A DNA stretch of 64,000 nucleotides from Bacillus timonensis. GTDB lineage: Bacteria; Bacillota; Bacilli; Bacillales; Bacillaceae_L. Below, one piece after another: positions 44,508-53,729 of this stretch (position 1 is its first letter; each line of letters opens with the position of its first letter). The notes beneath the pieces were generated by a model. The model was not told the origin of the DNA. It saw nothing but the letters and a program-made list of their open reading frames with translations, and searched no databases. A program made the translations under genes and the position numbers. The DNA lies in NCBI GenBank assembly GCA_020171895.1, contig JAIVAN010000011.1:62001-126000 (forward strand). Direction: 5' to 3'.

Positions 44508-44849
44508 TTATTCTTTCCTCTTACCTTTAAGAAATTGTACTGCTTCCTCTATGTCGTAAGTTTTTAATTTCAACTTTTTCATCTCTCCACCACCTGTTTC
44601 AAAGATAAATACAGCTGGAGTTTTTTCTATTTTGTAATTAGGATACTTTTCCTTTGCCACCTCTAAACTTGTTAAATACTCCACTTTTGTTACTAGGTAG
44701 TCAGAGTTAGCAAATTCACTAAACTTGTCACTAATATTTTCTTCACCTTGAATAATCAGTAAATAATACTTTTCTTGCTGTGCAGTTGAAGAACATCCCA
44801 TTATAAAAACAAAGAAAATAAACAAAAAACATAAAAATAATTTCTTCAT
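44508..44849 (-). CDS. Small lipoprotein with thioredoxin-like tail
   Basis: 113 residues. Lipoprotein signal MKKLFLCFLFIFFVFIMGC with the lipobox Cys at residue 19. The mature part ends KTPAVFIFETGGGEMKKLKLKTYDIEEAVQFLKG, which looks like a thioredoxin fold with the cis-Pro (TPAVFIF) but no CxxC, so no disulfide chemistry is expected. ATG 44849 has GGAGG five bases upstream. Located outside the membrane; function unknown. Confidence 0.72.
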   Translation of the reverse strand: MKKLFLCFLFIFFVFIMGCSSTAQQEKYYLLIIQGEENISDKFSEFANSDYLVTKVEYLTSLEVAKEKYPNYKIEKTPAVFIFETGGGEMKKLKLKTYDIEEAVQFLKGKRKE

Positions 44850-44885
44850 ATATTCCTCCATAACTCAATAAGAGCCAAACAATTT

Positions 44886-45542
44886 TTATGTAAAATACCT
44901 CAATAGACGATCTAGTGAATTGATCTCGTCATAAGGCTTTGTTTTTGTATCATTCATGACCATGTGTGGATTAAACCATATTCCCTTGATGTTTGCTTTT
45001 TGACATCCTTCAATATCTTTCTTTATGTCATCTCCAACGAATAATGCGTCCTCTGGTTTTACATTGAGTTTATTTAATGCTAATTCAAAAATTCGCTTGT
45101 CTGGTTTACTAAACCCCACTTCTTCAGAAATAATGATGGTATCAAAACAACTAATTAAATTCGTGTTCATAACCTTAGCATTTTGTCTCTGAGTTGAACC
45201 ATTTGTTACGATTGCAACTTTCACATGTTTTTTTATAGTATTTATAATCTTTAAAGTGTTTTGGTTTATAGAAAAACACTGCGGAAAATATTGATTCCAA
45301 AAATCTTGGATGTAGTTACGCGGCAATCTATATTGGGGTGGAAATTCTTCAAATAGAAATACGAAAACTTTTATTTTATCATTATCCCCATAGCTATTTT
45401 TATCAAATTCTTTGAACTTTTGCAGCATCTCGCCCTTTGCTATATGCTCAACTTCCTTATAACACTTTTCTAAAATGATTGAAAACATTTTTTCTACTGC
45501 CATATCTCGATCTAGCAAGGTATCATCTAAATCAAATAACAT
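44886..45542 (-). CDS. HAD-family hydrolase
   Basis: 218 residues with the four HAD motifs: LFDLDDTLLD at residues 2-11, VTNGST near 113, K in GFSKPDKRIFELAL near 144, and FVGDDIKKDIEG near 167. A helical cap lies between motifs I and II. Likely a small phosphatase. Start weak (GAAGAG), but a stop upstream in frame limits alternatives. Typical motif I normally has more residues before it, so the N-terminus may be slightly short. Confidence 0.83.
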   Translation of the reverse strand: MLFDLDDTLLDRDMAVEKMFSIILEKCYKEVEHIAKGEMLQKFKEFDKNSYGDNDKIKVFVFLFEEFPPQYRLPRNYIQDFWNQYFPQCFSINQNTLKIINTIKKHVKVAIVTNGSTQRQNAKVMNTNLISCFDTIIISEEVGFSKPDKRIFELALNKLNVKPEDALFVGDDIKKDIEGCQKANIKGIWFNPHMVMNDTKTKPYDEINSLDRLLRYFT

Positions 45543-45638
45543 CGCTTTATAGCTCTTCAGAAAACATCACATCCTATCATACTTTCTTATTTTGTATCTT
45601 CATCACACTATTGAATTCCATTTCTATCGACACAACTT

Positions 45639-45752
45639 TTAATCATTTTCTTCAGTTTCTGGTTCAGGTTCCGAACAAGCACAACCATCATCAAGAGAAC
45701 AACCTGAAAGAACAAATATGGTTACGAATAGTAAAACAATATATTTTTTCAA
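45639..45752 (-). CDS. Tiny Cys- and Glu-rich lipoprotein, 37 aa
   Basis: TTG start nine bases after a perfect AGGAGG. Translation begins MKKYIVLLFVTIFVLSGCSLDD and ends in an acidic tail rich in Glu and Pro. Lipobox LSGC is canonical, so the mature lipopeptide would be only about 20 residues: CSLDDGCACSEP plus an acidic end. The three Cys close together and acidic tail suggest metal binding or a surface tether. No family recognised. Confidence 0.65.
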   Translation of the reverse strand: MKKYIVLLFVTIFVLSGCSLDDGCACSEPEPETEEND

Positions 45753-46030
45753 CGTCTATAACCTCCTAATTATGCATGCATGCTGAATCCTTTTCTTTTT
45801 TACTTCGATAAACATAACCACGAATCCTTCTTAAAACAGAAGCGGTACTTGTTCCATCTATGCATACCATCAGTGAAGGAACTTGTTATTAATATGAAAA
45901 GAAAATATATATCATAAATTAGTACTTATAAATCTCGTTTATTACAAATGATCAGCTTTAAAATACTTCTTAAAAAGTTTATTTATCTAACTTTTATCCA
46001 TGATATACTTTAAATAAAAAGGAGAAAATA

Positions 46031-46825
46031 ATGGAAAAAAATAAAACACCCTTTTTTAAGAAACTCTTGATTGCAAGCACGAAGCCTAAAGATTATCATC
46101 TATTAATTCATGAAGGTGTAGGACGAGCATTTTTTTATTTATTTTTATTCACATTAACGTTTGGACTGTTAGCCTCTATCATTGCTGCTGTCAAAACGGA
46201 ATTAGAGATTCGGAACATTATTAAAGTAACAGAACAAGGAATGCCTAATTTTACTTTTGAAAACGGAAAACTTGACGTAGATATTGAAGAACCAATTGTG
46301 ACAGAAAATGAAGGTTACATATTTATCCTAGACGATACTGGTACATATGATCAGTCAGATTTAGAAGAATATAATGAAGGAGCCCTTCTTCTAGCAGACA
46401 GAATTATTTTTAAAGACGGTTATGAAACGACTGAAATTCATTTTAAAGACTTTAAAGATATTTCGTTTGACCAAGATACGATAAAATCTCTTATGCCATA
46501 CTTACACTGGATTAGCATTATCGTAGGTGTATTCTTACTATTTTGGTTCTTTATAAGTAAAATGGCTGCGGCATTATTTTACGGAGTGATTAGTCTTATC
46601 ATTGCAGCGATTCAAAAACAGAGCTTTACTTTTGGTAAGCTTTATAGTGCTAGTATTTATGCCATTACGTTACCAACAATTTTAACGATTGTAGGAAATG
46701 CCATAAGCTATTCAATTCCTTGGTTTCTAACGTTTGCCGTGACGATAATCTTCTTATGGATTGGATTAAAAAATATGCCACCTGCTGAAAAGGTGGCAGA
46801 AGAACCAGATTATACTCAGTACTAA
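46031..46825 (+). CDS. DUF1189 membrane protein
   Basis: 264 residues. One membrane helix near residues 32-52, a soluble outer domain of about 115 residues containing FTFENGKLDVDIEEPIV, then four helices from about 155 onward. This layout is characteristic of DUF1189 proteins of bacilli, function unknown. AAGGAG site before ATG. Monocistronic, with TATACT at 46004 as a likely -10. Confidence 0.8.
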   Translation: MEKNKTPFFKKLLIASTKPKDYHLLIHEGVGRAFFYLFLFTLTFGLLASIIAAVKTELEIRNIIKVTEQGMPNFTFENGKLDVDIEEPIVTENEGYIFILDDTGTYDQSDLEEYNEGALLLADRIIFKDGYETTEIHFKDFKDISFDQDTIKSLMPYLHWISIIVGVFLLFWFFISKMAAALFYGVISLIIAAIQKQSFTFGKLYSASIYAITLPTILTIVGNAISYSIPWFLTFAVTIIFLWIGLKNMPPAEKVAEEPDYTQY

Positions 46826-46827
46826 AT

Positions 46828-46862
46828 AAAAGGATACACGTAATTGAGCGTGTATCCTTTCT
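46828..46862. terminator. Bidirectional terminator
   Basis: AAAGGATACACG/CGTGTATCCTTT arms between convergent genes. Confidence 0.88.
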
Positions 46863-48698
46863 TCATGTCTTTTCAGGTTTACATAAATAATCATAAGAAC
46901 AGATTAATCCAATTACATAGATGACAAATAAAAAGTACGCAGGCGATAAATGGAAAAAGTCAGTGTATCCAATCGCAAAGTGGGTGCCAATTCCAGCCAC
47001 AAACCCAGGAATACCTCCTAAACATAACGTCCACCATACCCATCTATGTCCTTCCCTGAATCCCCAAAGTGCAAGCGTTAAAATCATAAATCCTTCTGAT
47101 AACAACGCTCCGCCAAAACCTGCACGATCATGAGCAATAAGTGGGACTAAATGATGATTGATCGATTTAATTTGATCAGCACTCATGCCTATAAAAACAA
47201 GGTCTTCCTTAATAAAAACATAACTCATTCCAATCATTGATATAACAATTCCAGCTAGAAGCAAGCCTGTTCCTATTATGACAAACATTAACTGCCCTAC
47301 TTGATTTCTTTTCCATGCACGGTGATTTCGCTTGTTTATGGATTTATCTCCATGCTTCATATCCCTAGTAATAACGTATCCGATAAGAAAAAATGGCAAG
47401 AGTATTATTTTATAAAGGACATGTAATTTATCAATATATCCAAAACCTAAAAAATAAAAAAAGTTTAAGAACCCCATAACAGCAGCAATGACATATACTT
47501 TCCTTGCCCAGTGAATTCTTTTTCTAACACCAAAATAGGCTAACTGCCAATATAAGAACCCTGCTGATACCATAACTCCTGCCAACGTCATTCGATCATG
47601 TGACATAAAGTAAAAAATTCTTTCATTAATCTCGATTAATCTGTTTTTTGTCATCCCTAAAAACTGTTCATCATAAGGTAAAATCACTTCTGTTAAGGCA
47701 AAAATGACTGCGATAATTCCTGCAATAAAAACCCCTAATCCCATAAAACCAAACGGTAGCCATGACCTCGTAGTATCGGTTTCTTTTATTCTCTCCTGTA
47801 AGATGCATTCATTAATTCTTTTTGGTAATCCAGGTCCAGCATATACCAAACCACTATGAACGAAAACCATATTTGCACCATGGTTCAAAAACTCAATCGC
47901 ATCATTTGGCTCCGTAATCCCACCAGAGGCAATAACCGGGATATTTTCATTGATTAATCTTATATCTTGAAGGAATTGCAAACATTGAGGTTTTGAGGTC
48001 TTCCCAATGGAAAAACCATTCTCCTTTTTAATTGCATCATCAATAACGATTCCATCTATTACTTTTTCATTGATTTTTGATAATAGGTCTATATCATATA
48101 CCGTTACATTTAAAAATATAGGTTTTAGAGGATACAACTTTCGAATTTCCTTTAAGATTTCAGGATCCGTTACATTTTCAAGGATATAAAAAGATGTAAA
48201 TGATTCTAACTTTTTCAAGATTGTGATGACATCTTTAATATTGTTTTGGTACAACACTCTAGTAGCTAGTTTCGTTTTTTTTATGTTTAGTTGTTTCAAC
48301 TTTTCATAGGTTTCTTCTAAACCTAAATTTCTGTCTAACCGATGATAGAAAATATCTTCACTATCTATGTTTCTTTCTATCCTACTTTCTTCAATCGGAT
48401 ACTTCGTTACTGGTCCTATTTCAATAAAACCAAACCCAAAAGTAGACAAGGGCTTTGTCCCTAATAAATTGGGATCTAACCGACCACTTAAACCAATTGG
48501 ACTTTGAAATTCTATTGTGGCCATCTCTGTTCTTAATTCCTTTGCTGGCTCCATATGTCCCATAAACTTAATGACACTGGTTCCGAGTGGGGCTTTTGTT
48601 AGTAACCCCATTGCACCTAATGCTATGTTTCTAGCGCGTGCAGGACTTAATCGAAATAACAATGGTTTAAAAATAGGGTGATAAGACCAATCTGGCAT
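46863..48698 (-). CDS. Dihydroorotate dehydrogenase-like domain fused to a membrane domain
   Basis: 611 residues. Residues 1-310 resemble a class 2 dihydroorotate dehydrogenase: LSPARARNIALG, PIGLSGRLDPNL, GFGFIEIGPVTKYP, VIASGGITEPNDAIEFLNHGANMVFVHSGLVYAGPGL. But the FMN-contact Lys of the usual AAGFDKN is absent (SGRLDPN) and no NPN substrate motif is seen. Residues 320-611 contain about eight membrane helices, with two similar blocks around (F)YFMSHDRMTLAGVM and PLIAHDRAGFGGAL, an internal duplication. ATG 48698 follows AAGGAGGAG. Activity is probably altered; role unknown. Confidence 0.78.
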   Translation of the reverse strand: MPDWSYHPIFKPLLFRLSPARARNIALGAMGLLTKAPLGTSVIKFMGHMEPAKELRTEMATIEFQSPIGLSGRLDPNLLGTKPLSTFGFGFIEIGPVTKYPIEESRIERNIDSEDIFYHRLDRNLGLEETYEKLKQLNIKKTKLATRVLYQNNIKDVITILKKLESFTSFYILENVTDPEILKEIRKLYPLKPIFLNVTVYDIDLLSKINEKVIDGIVIDDAIKKENGFSIGKTSKPQCLQFLQDIRLINENIPVIASGGITEPNDAIEFLNHGANMVFVHSGLVYAGPGLPKRINECILQERIKETDTTRSWLPFGFMGLGVFIAGIIAVIFALTEVILPYDEQFLGMTKNRLIEINERIFYFMSHDRMTLAGVMVSAGFLYWQLAYFGVRKRIHWARKVYVIAAVMGFLNFFYFLGFGYIDKLHVLYKIILLPFFLIGYVITRDMKHGDKSINKRNHRAWKRNQVGQLMFVIIGTGLLLAGIVISMIGMSYVFIKEDLVFIGMSADQIKSINHHLVPLIAHDRAGFGGALLSEGFMILTLALWGFREGHRWVWWTLCLGGIPGFVAGIGTHFAIGYTDFFHLSPAYFLFVIYVIGLICSYDYLCKPEKT

Positions 48699-48764
48699 AG
48701 GTTTCTCCTCCTTCTTGGCGTACATTCTATATTTATGAACGATTTTTGATGGGGTTGATAAGAA

Positions 48765-49200
48765 TAATTGTACAGGATTTTTTTAAATTGTTGTGGGATG
48801 ATTTTCAAAGTCTGTATGAACTCCAAACTATTTTTAATTTTCATAATATGGACTTTCATTACCCTTATGAAGGACCTTTGACCAGTTGGATCCCCGTATT
48901 GGGACTTCATTTCCTGCATGAACGACTTTTTTCTCGTTCACTTCACCAAAGTAGGACTTCATCAACCCTATGAACGACCTTTTTCTCGTTCACTTCACCA
49001 AATTGGGACTTCATCAACCTTATGAACGACTTTTCCCCCGTTCACTTCACCAAATTGGGACTTCATCAACCTTATGAACGACTTTTCCCCCGTTCACTTC
49101 ACCAAATTGGGACTTCATCAACCTTATGAACGACTTTTCCCTCGTTCACTTCACCAAATTGGGACTTCATCAACCTTATGAATGATAGTCTTCTTGTTAC
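48765..49200. repeat. 52-bp tandem repeat array
   Basis: About seven to eight units spaced exactly 52 bases for the last seven (ATG of the unit at 48866, 48918, 48970, 49022, 49074, 49126, 49178). The left units are diverged, the right ones nearly identical. Each unit carries TTGGGACTTCATCAACC and an inverted pair TGAACGA/TCGTTCA around a T/C-rich loop. 52 is not a multiple of three, so it is not a coding repeat. Confidence 0.9.
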
Positions 49201-49276
49201 TTCAGGTTCAATCGTACCAGTCCTGCTAGGTGTACTCCTTACCTATCTTGTAGTTAAGAAGTATCAGGCAATATAA
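49178..49276 (+). CDS. Possible 32-residue single-span membrane peptide
   Basis: ORF from the ATG of the last array unit: MNDSLLVTSGSIVP, then a hydrophobic span VLLGVLLTYLVV and the tail KKYQAI, ending just before the leuS-side terminator. It reads like a genuine small membrane peptide with positive C-terminus. No clear ribosome site precedes this ATG, so it may be a remnant of a gene whose 5' end was replaced by the array. Confidence 0.4.
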   Translation: MNDSLLVTSGSIVPVLLGVLLTYLVVKKYQAI

Positions 49277-49278
49277 GC

Positions 49279-49316
49279 AAAAAAAGCCTGAAACAAATCG
49301 TTTCAGGCATTTTTAT
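49279..49316. terminator. leuS terminator, bidirectional
   Basis: AAAAAGCCTGAAAC/GTTTCAGGC-A-TTTTT stem. Confidence 0.88.
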
Positions 49317-49318
49317 TA

Positions 49319-51736
49319 TTAATTTGCTACAATATTTACTAATTTCCCTGGTACAGCAATAACTTTACGAACAGTTTTACCGTCGATTTGTTCCTTCACG
49401 CTTACATCATCTAAAGCTATCTCTTCTAATTTTTCCTTTGTTGCATCTGCTGGAACTGTTAATTTTGCTTTCACTTTACCATTCACTTGCACAACGATCT
49501 CAATTTCATCTTCAACTAACTTCGCTTCATCATAAGCTGGCCATGTTGCATAAGCGATTGATTCATAATGACCTAGCTTTGCCCAAAGCTCTTCAGCTAA
49601 ATGCGGTGCAACTGGCGACAATAATTTTACGAAGCCTTCCATATAACTTTTAGGTAATACAGTTGCTTTATAAGATTCATTAATGAAAACCATTAGTTGA
49701 GAAATTGCTGTATTGAAGCGTAATCCCTCAAAGTCTTCTGTTACTTTCTTCACAGTTAAGTGATATGTGCGCTCTAGTTGATCACTTACTTCATCTGCAT
49801 TAATTTTAGGGTTAAGTTGCCCTTCATCTTCAACATATAGTCTCCATACGCGGTCAAGGAAACGACGAGCTCCGTCTAATCCTTTTGTTGACCAAGCGAT
49901 AGATGCCTCTAATGGCCCCATGAACATTTCATATAGACGTAACGTGTCAGCACCATGACTAGCTACAATTTCATCAGGATTTACTACGTTCCCTTTTGAT
50001 TTGCTCATTTTTTCGTTATTTTCACCAAGAATCATCCCTTGATTAAATAATTTTTGGAATGGTTCTTTTGTTGGAACTACACCGATGTCATATAAGAACT
50101 TATGCCAGAAACGAGCGTAAAGTAAGTGAAGAACGGCATGCTCTGCTCCTCCAATATAAATATCAACAGGTAACCATTTTTCCAACTTAGCTGGATCAGC
50201 TAATTTCTCACTGTTATGAGGATCAATGTAGCGTAAGTAATACCAGCAGCTACCACCCCATTGTGGCATTGTATTCGTTTCGCGCTTACCTTTTTTTCCT
50301 GTCTTTTCATCCACTACTTCTACCCAATCATTAATGTTCGCAAGTGGTGATTCTCCAGTTCCAGAAGGTTTAATTTCGGTCGTTTTCGGAAGCACTAATG
50401 GAAGCTGGTCTTCAGGTACAGCTGTCATTGTACCATCTTCCCAATGAATAATTGGAATTGGCTCTCCCCAGTAGCGTTGACGGCTAAATAACCAATCGCG
50501 TAAACGATACGTAACCTTCTTTTCACCTTTACCGTTTTCTTCAAGCCACTGGATGGCTTTCGCAACGGCTTCTTCTTTTCCTAATCCATCTAAAAAGTCA
50601 GAGTTCACATGCTCTCCATCACCAGTATAAGCTTCCTTCGTTACATCCCCACCAGCGACGACTTCCTTAATCTGTAGGTCGAACACTTTAGCAAATTCGT
50701 AATCACGCTCATCATGTGCTGGAACTGCCATAATTGCACCTGTTCCATAGCTCATTAACACATAATCCGCGATCCAAATCGGCATTTTTTCACCGTTAAT
50801 TGGATTAACTGCATATGCACCTGTGAATACTCCCGTTTTTTCTTTTGCTAAATCAGTACGCTCTAAATCGCTTTTTGCTTTCACTTTTGACAAATACGCT
50901 TCAACAGCATCTGTTTGTTCTGCTGTTGTAATTGTAGCTACAAGTGGGTGCTCAGGAGCTAATACTGCATAAGTTGCTCCAAATAGCGTGTCAGGACGAG
51001 TTGTAAATACTGTGAATGAATCATCATGCCCATCAATATCAAACGTTACATGAGCACCCTCTGATCGACCAATCCAATTGCGTTGCATATCCTTTAAGCT
51101 TTCTGGCCAATCAAGATCCTCTAAGTCTTCAATTAATCTGTCTGCATAAGCAGTGATTTTTAAGACCCATTGTTTCATTGGGCGACGTTCAACCGGATGA
51201 CCTCCACGCTCACTTTTACCATCAATAACCTCTTCATTTGCTAATACTGTTCCTAGTGCAGGACACCAGTTTACAGCTACTTCATCAATGTAAGCTAACC
51301 CTTTTTCATATAGCTTAGTGAAAATCCATTGCGTCCATTTATAATACTCTGGATCAGTTGTATTTACTTCGCGATCCCAATCATATGAAAAACCTAACTC
51401 TTTAATTTGTCTTCTGAATGTATTAATGTTTTGTTCTGTAAATTCTGCAGGATCATTCCCCGTATCAAGAGCATATTGCTCAGCAGGTAAACCAAATGCA
51501 TCCCACCCCATTGGATGAAGAACATTATACCCTTGCATTCTTTTCATTCTTGCTAAAATATCTGTAGCTGTATAGCCTTCTGGATGTCCTACATGAAGTC
51601 CTGCTCCTGAAGGATAAGGAAACATATCTAACGCATAAAATTTTTCCTTCCCTTCATCTTCAGTTGTTTTAAAAGTTTTGTTTTGTTCCCAATATGTTTG
51701 CCATTTCTTTTCGATTTGTTGATGATCGAAACTCAT
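49319..51736 (-). CDS. leuS: Leucyl-tRNA synthetase
   Basis: 805 residues, full length for bacterial LeuRS. Class I motifs [12 protein letters not shown] (HIGH) near residue 49 and [11 protein letters not shown] (KMSKS) near residue 575. The editing domain carries [12 protein letters not shown] and the C-terminus holds the anticodon and tRNA-contact domains. AGGAGG before ATG. Expression controlled by the T-box leader immediately upstream. Confidence 0.98.
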   Translation of the reverse strand: MSFDHQQIEKKWQTYWEQNKTFKTTEDEGKEKFYALDMFPYPSGAGLHVGHPEGYTATDILARMKRMQGYNVLHPMGWDAFGLPAEQYALDTGNDPAEFTEQNINTFRRQIKELGFSYDWDREVNTTDPEYYKWTQWIFTKLYEKGLAYIDEVAVNWCPALGTVLANEEVIDGKSERGGHPVERRPMKQWVLKITAYADRLIEDLEDLDWPESLKDMQRNWIGRSEGAHVTFDIDGHDDSFTVFTTRPDTLFGATYAVLAPEHPLVATITTAEQTDAVEAYLSKVKAKSDLERTDLAKEKTGVFTGAYAVNPINGEKMPIWIADYVLMSYGTGAIMAVPAHDERDYEFAKVFDLQIKEVVAGGDVTKEAYTGDGEHVNSDFLDGLGKEEAVAKAIQWLEENGKGEKKVTYRLRDWLFSRQRYWGEPIPIIHWEDGTMTAVPEDQLPLVLPKTTEIKPSGTGESPLANINDWVEVVDEKTGKKGKRETNTMPQWGGSCWYYLRYIDPHNSEKLADPAKLEKWLPVDIYIGGAEHAVLHLLYARFWHKFLYDIGVVPTKEPFQKLFNQGMILGENNEKMSKSKGNVVNPDEIVASHGADTLRLYEMFMGPLEASIAWSTKGLDGARRFLDRVWRLYVEDEGQLNPKINADEVSDQLERTYHLTVKKVTEDFEGLRFNTAISQLMVFINESYKATVLPKSYMEGFVKLLSPVAPHLAEELWAKLGHYESIAYATWPAYDEAKLVEDEIEIVVQVNGKVKAKLTVPADATKEKLEEIALDDVSVKEQIDGKTVRKVIAVPGKLVNIVAN

Positions 51737-51761
51737 TTTATTTCCTCCTGTTCATTTTTAG

Positions 51762-52022
51762 ACAATAAAAAAACCTCTACATCCCTATAAAAGGGACGAG
51801 AGGATTATGTATCTTCCCGCGGTACCACCCACATTAGTGCTCATTAAATAAAACACTCGCTTCATTCATCCTTAACGCGGATAAAACGACAAACACTAAT
51901 ATGAACACTCAGTTCATGCTTGTAACTCCAAGGCGAGTTCATGAATAACTGCGGTTGACTTGCACCACCCGTCAACTCTCTACTACGCGTTCTTTCACTA
52001 CTACTCCTCATCATCGTGCAAG
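51762..52022 (-). promoter_or_regulatory. leuS T-box riboswitch
   Basis: On the minus strand: stem I opening GATGATGAGGAGTAG, the AGAGAGTTGAC and GGTGGTGCAAGTCAAC terminal region, specifier CTC (Leu) at 51935-51937 in TGAACTCGCC, T-box core GGGTGGTACCGCGGG at about 51816-51830, and the terminator CCTCT/AGAGG with seven T at 51764-51804. Uncharged tRNA-Leu should bind the specifier and the TGGT, favouring read-through. TGGT matches an ACCA acceptor end. Confidence 0.93.
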
Positions 52023-52044
52023 GTGTTATATAGTTATAAACTGT

Positions 52045-52073
52045 ATTTTATAAAATTTACACCGAAACTGCAA
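52045..52073 (-). promoter_or_regulatory. leuS promoter
   Basis: On the minus strand TTGCAG and TAAAAT separated by 17 bases, shortly before the T-box leader. Confidence 0.55.
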
Positions 52074-52084
52074 GTGCTTGTTAA

Positions 52085-52633
52085 TTAAATAGGCTCATTC
52101 TTTTTCTTTGTTGAGGTTGGAAACAGAAAATAATTCATTGAAATAATAAAATCAATCCCTAAAATGATTAACCATATACGTAAAGTAGTCATTAAGGTAA
52201 CAGTATTCGTATAATCTCTTAAAAAGTAATTCATACCAGCTAGTATAGTTGCACCAATTATAAAAGCAAAAAGATGCTTTAAAAATCCTTTTATTTCTTT
52301 TTTTCCTCGTTCAATACCGAAAAGCTTCGCTGGTCGATTGTCTTCTTTTAAAAAATAGTATTGAAAGTTTATATCCGCCCACTTAATCATTTGTTTGCCA
52401 AAAGCAATTGATACCCCGATATAAACTGCAGCTAGTCCATGTATAAATGTTGCAACTTCACCATTTTTTAAATCCAAAACTGTAAAAACTAGCAGTAGCA
52501 AATCTATGATTGGTGTTGAAGCAAATAACCAGATACTTAGATTCTCCTTTTTAAAAACATACCTTGCCACAAGCCCTAATACGATAAAAACCCAAAAACA
52601 AACTTCTGCCAATATAATCAAGAAAGCAATCAA
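52085..52633 (-). CDS. Small integral membrane protein, 182 aa
   Basis: Five to six hydrophobic segments with little outside loop, including LIAFLIILAEVCFWVFIVLGLV, IHGLAAVYIGVSIAFG and LMTTLRIWLIILGIDFIISM. No transport or enzyme motif recognised. TTG 52633 is preferred because AAGGAG lies ten bases upstream; the longer reading from TTG 52663 has no site. About 85 bases upstream is a strong ribosome site leading only into an 11-codon ORF, which may be a leader or a lost N-terminus. Confidence 0.65.
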   Translation of the reverse strand: MIAFLIILAEVCFWVFIVLGLVARYVFKKENLSIWLFASTPIIDLLLLVFTVLDLKNGEVATFIHGLAAVYIGVSIAFGKQMIKWADINFQYYFLKEDNRPAKLFGIERGKKEIKGFLKHLFAFIIGATILAGMNYFLRDYTNTVTLMTTLRIWLIILGIDFIISMNYFLFPTSTKKKNEPI

Positions 52634-52682
52634 GTATCCTCTTCTCCTTACAAGCAATTCCAATTTTTATCGAAACGGTTAC

Positions 52683-52718
52683 TTATAAAACTATGTCTAT
52701 TAAAATTCTCCATGCCAT
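52683..52718 (-). CDS. 11-codon leader ORF with strong ribosome site
   Basis: TAGGAGGATTATTACTATG starts MAWRILIDIVL then TAA. The ribosome site is better than that of the following membrane protein gene. Either a short leader peptide or a decayed start of a longer gene. Confidence 0.35.
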   Translation of the reverse strand: MAWRILIDIVL

Positions 52719-52814
52719 AGTAATAATCCTCCTATAAAACAATGGAGATTCAATTTAAAATACAAGAGAACTTTCACCTATTTGCTAAAGCTTTTCATCT
52801 TCAACAAAGTGTAA

Positions 52815-52866
52815 GAAAAAATAAAGAATAGCAGTCAAATCACCTTGCAATTTGACTGCTATTCTT
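52815..52866 (-). terminator. Terminator of the ketone-body operon
   Basis: Perfect 15-base arm GAATAGCAGTCAAAT and its complement, followed on the minus strand by TTTATTTTTTC. Confidence 0.92.
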
Positions 52867-52934
52867 ACACTTCTTTATGTTTTGCTTCCTCTCATTAGGA
52901 AGAGTCATCAAATAGATAAACAGTAATTCTATTA

Positions 52935-53711
52935 CTACTGAGCTGTATACCCACCATCAATGACACACGCCTGCCCTGTTATGCCTTTTGCATTGTCGCT
53001 TGCTAAGAACATGCAATAATTAGCAATTTCATCAACAGCTAGTAGTCGTTTTTGGGGTACTAAGGGATAAATCACTTCTTCTAACACTTTTTCTAATGCA
53101 ACATTTCTTGTTTTTGCAAGGTCACTTAATTGATTTCTTACCAAAGGTGTATCAACATACCCTGGACAAACAGCATTCACTGTAATTCCATGCTCTGCTG
53201 CTTCAAGCGCTGCTACTTTTGTTAAACCTATCACACCATGCTTTGCACTATTGTAAGCCGCTTTACCAGCAAACCCAACTAATCCATTTATGGATGCCAT
53301 ATTAATGACACGACCAAATTTTTGCTCCTTCATAATCGGTAAAGCATGTTTTATTGCGACAAACGGAGCTGTAAGCATGATTGACAATAACAACTCAAAT
53401 TTTTCTGTAGGAAAATCTTCAATGGTTGAAACATGCTGAAGCCCAGCGTTATTAATTAAACAATCTAGCCTTCCAAAATGAGCGACAGTCTCATCAATGG
53501 CATGTTTTATTTCAACCTCTTTTGTAACATCACATTTTATACCTAACGCTTCATAACCATCACTTATGAGTGATTGTGCAGCTTCTTTTACCACTTCTTT
53601 ATCTAAGTCTGTTAACACGACCTTTGCACCATTTTTGGCAAATGTACGGCCGATTTCTAAACCAATTCCTCTAGCTGCACCTGTGATAAAAATAACTTTA
53701 TTTTCAACCAC
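52935..53711 (-). CDS. 3-hydroxybutyrate dehydrogenase (SDR family)
   Basis: 258-residue short-chain dehydrogenase. TGAARGIG cofactor motif at residues 11-18, NNAG near 88, catalytic Ser in NMASINGL, and YNSAKHG. The closing CPGYVDTPLVRNQL and KVLEEVIYPLVPQKRLL stretch is typical of D-3-hydroxybutyrate dehydrogenases, which oxidise 3-hydroxybutyrate to acetoacetate with NAD+. GTG start behind AGGAGG. Last gene of the operon; corresponds to YxjF. Confidence 0.92.
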   Translation of the reverse strand: MVENKVIFITGAARGIGLEIGRTFAKNGAKVVLTDLDKEVVKEAAQSLISDGYEALGIKCDVTKEVEIKHAIDETVAHFGRLDCLINNAGLQHVSTIEDFPTEKFELLLSIMLTAPFVAIKHALPIMKEQKFGRVINMASINGLVGFAGKAAYNSAKHGVIGLTKVAALEAAEHGITVNAVCPGYVDTPLVRNQLSDLAKTRNVALEKVLEEVIYPLVPQKRLLAVDEIANYCMFLASDNAKGITGQACVIDGGYTAQ

Positions 53712-53729
53712 TTAAAATCCTCCTAACAA

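Noticed and set aside
48746-48973. 75-codon ORF entering the tandem array
   Set aside because: The 52-base period shifts frame in each unit; no ribosome site and no protein-like composition.
48765-49200. CRISPR array
   Set aside because: Units are directly adjacent 52-base tandem repeats with no unique spacers, and no cas genes are present.
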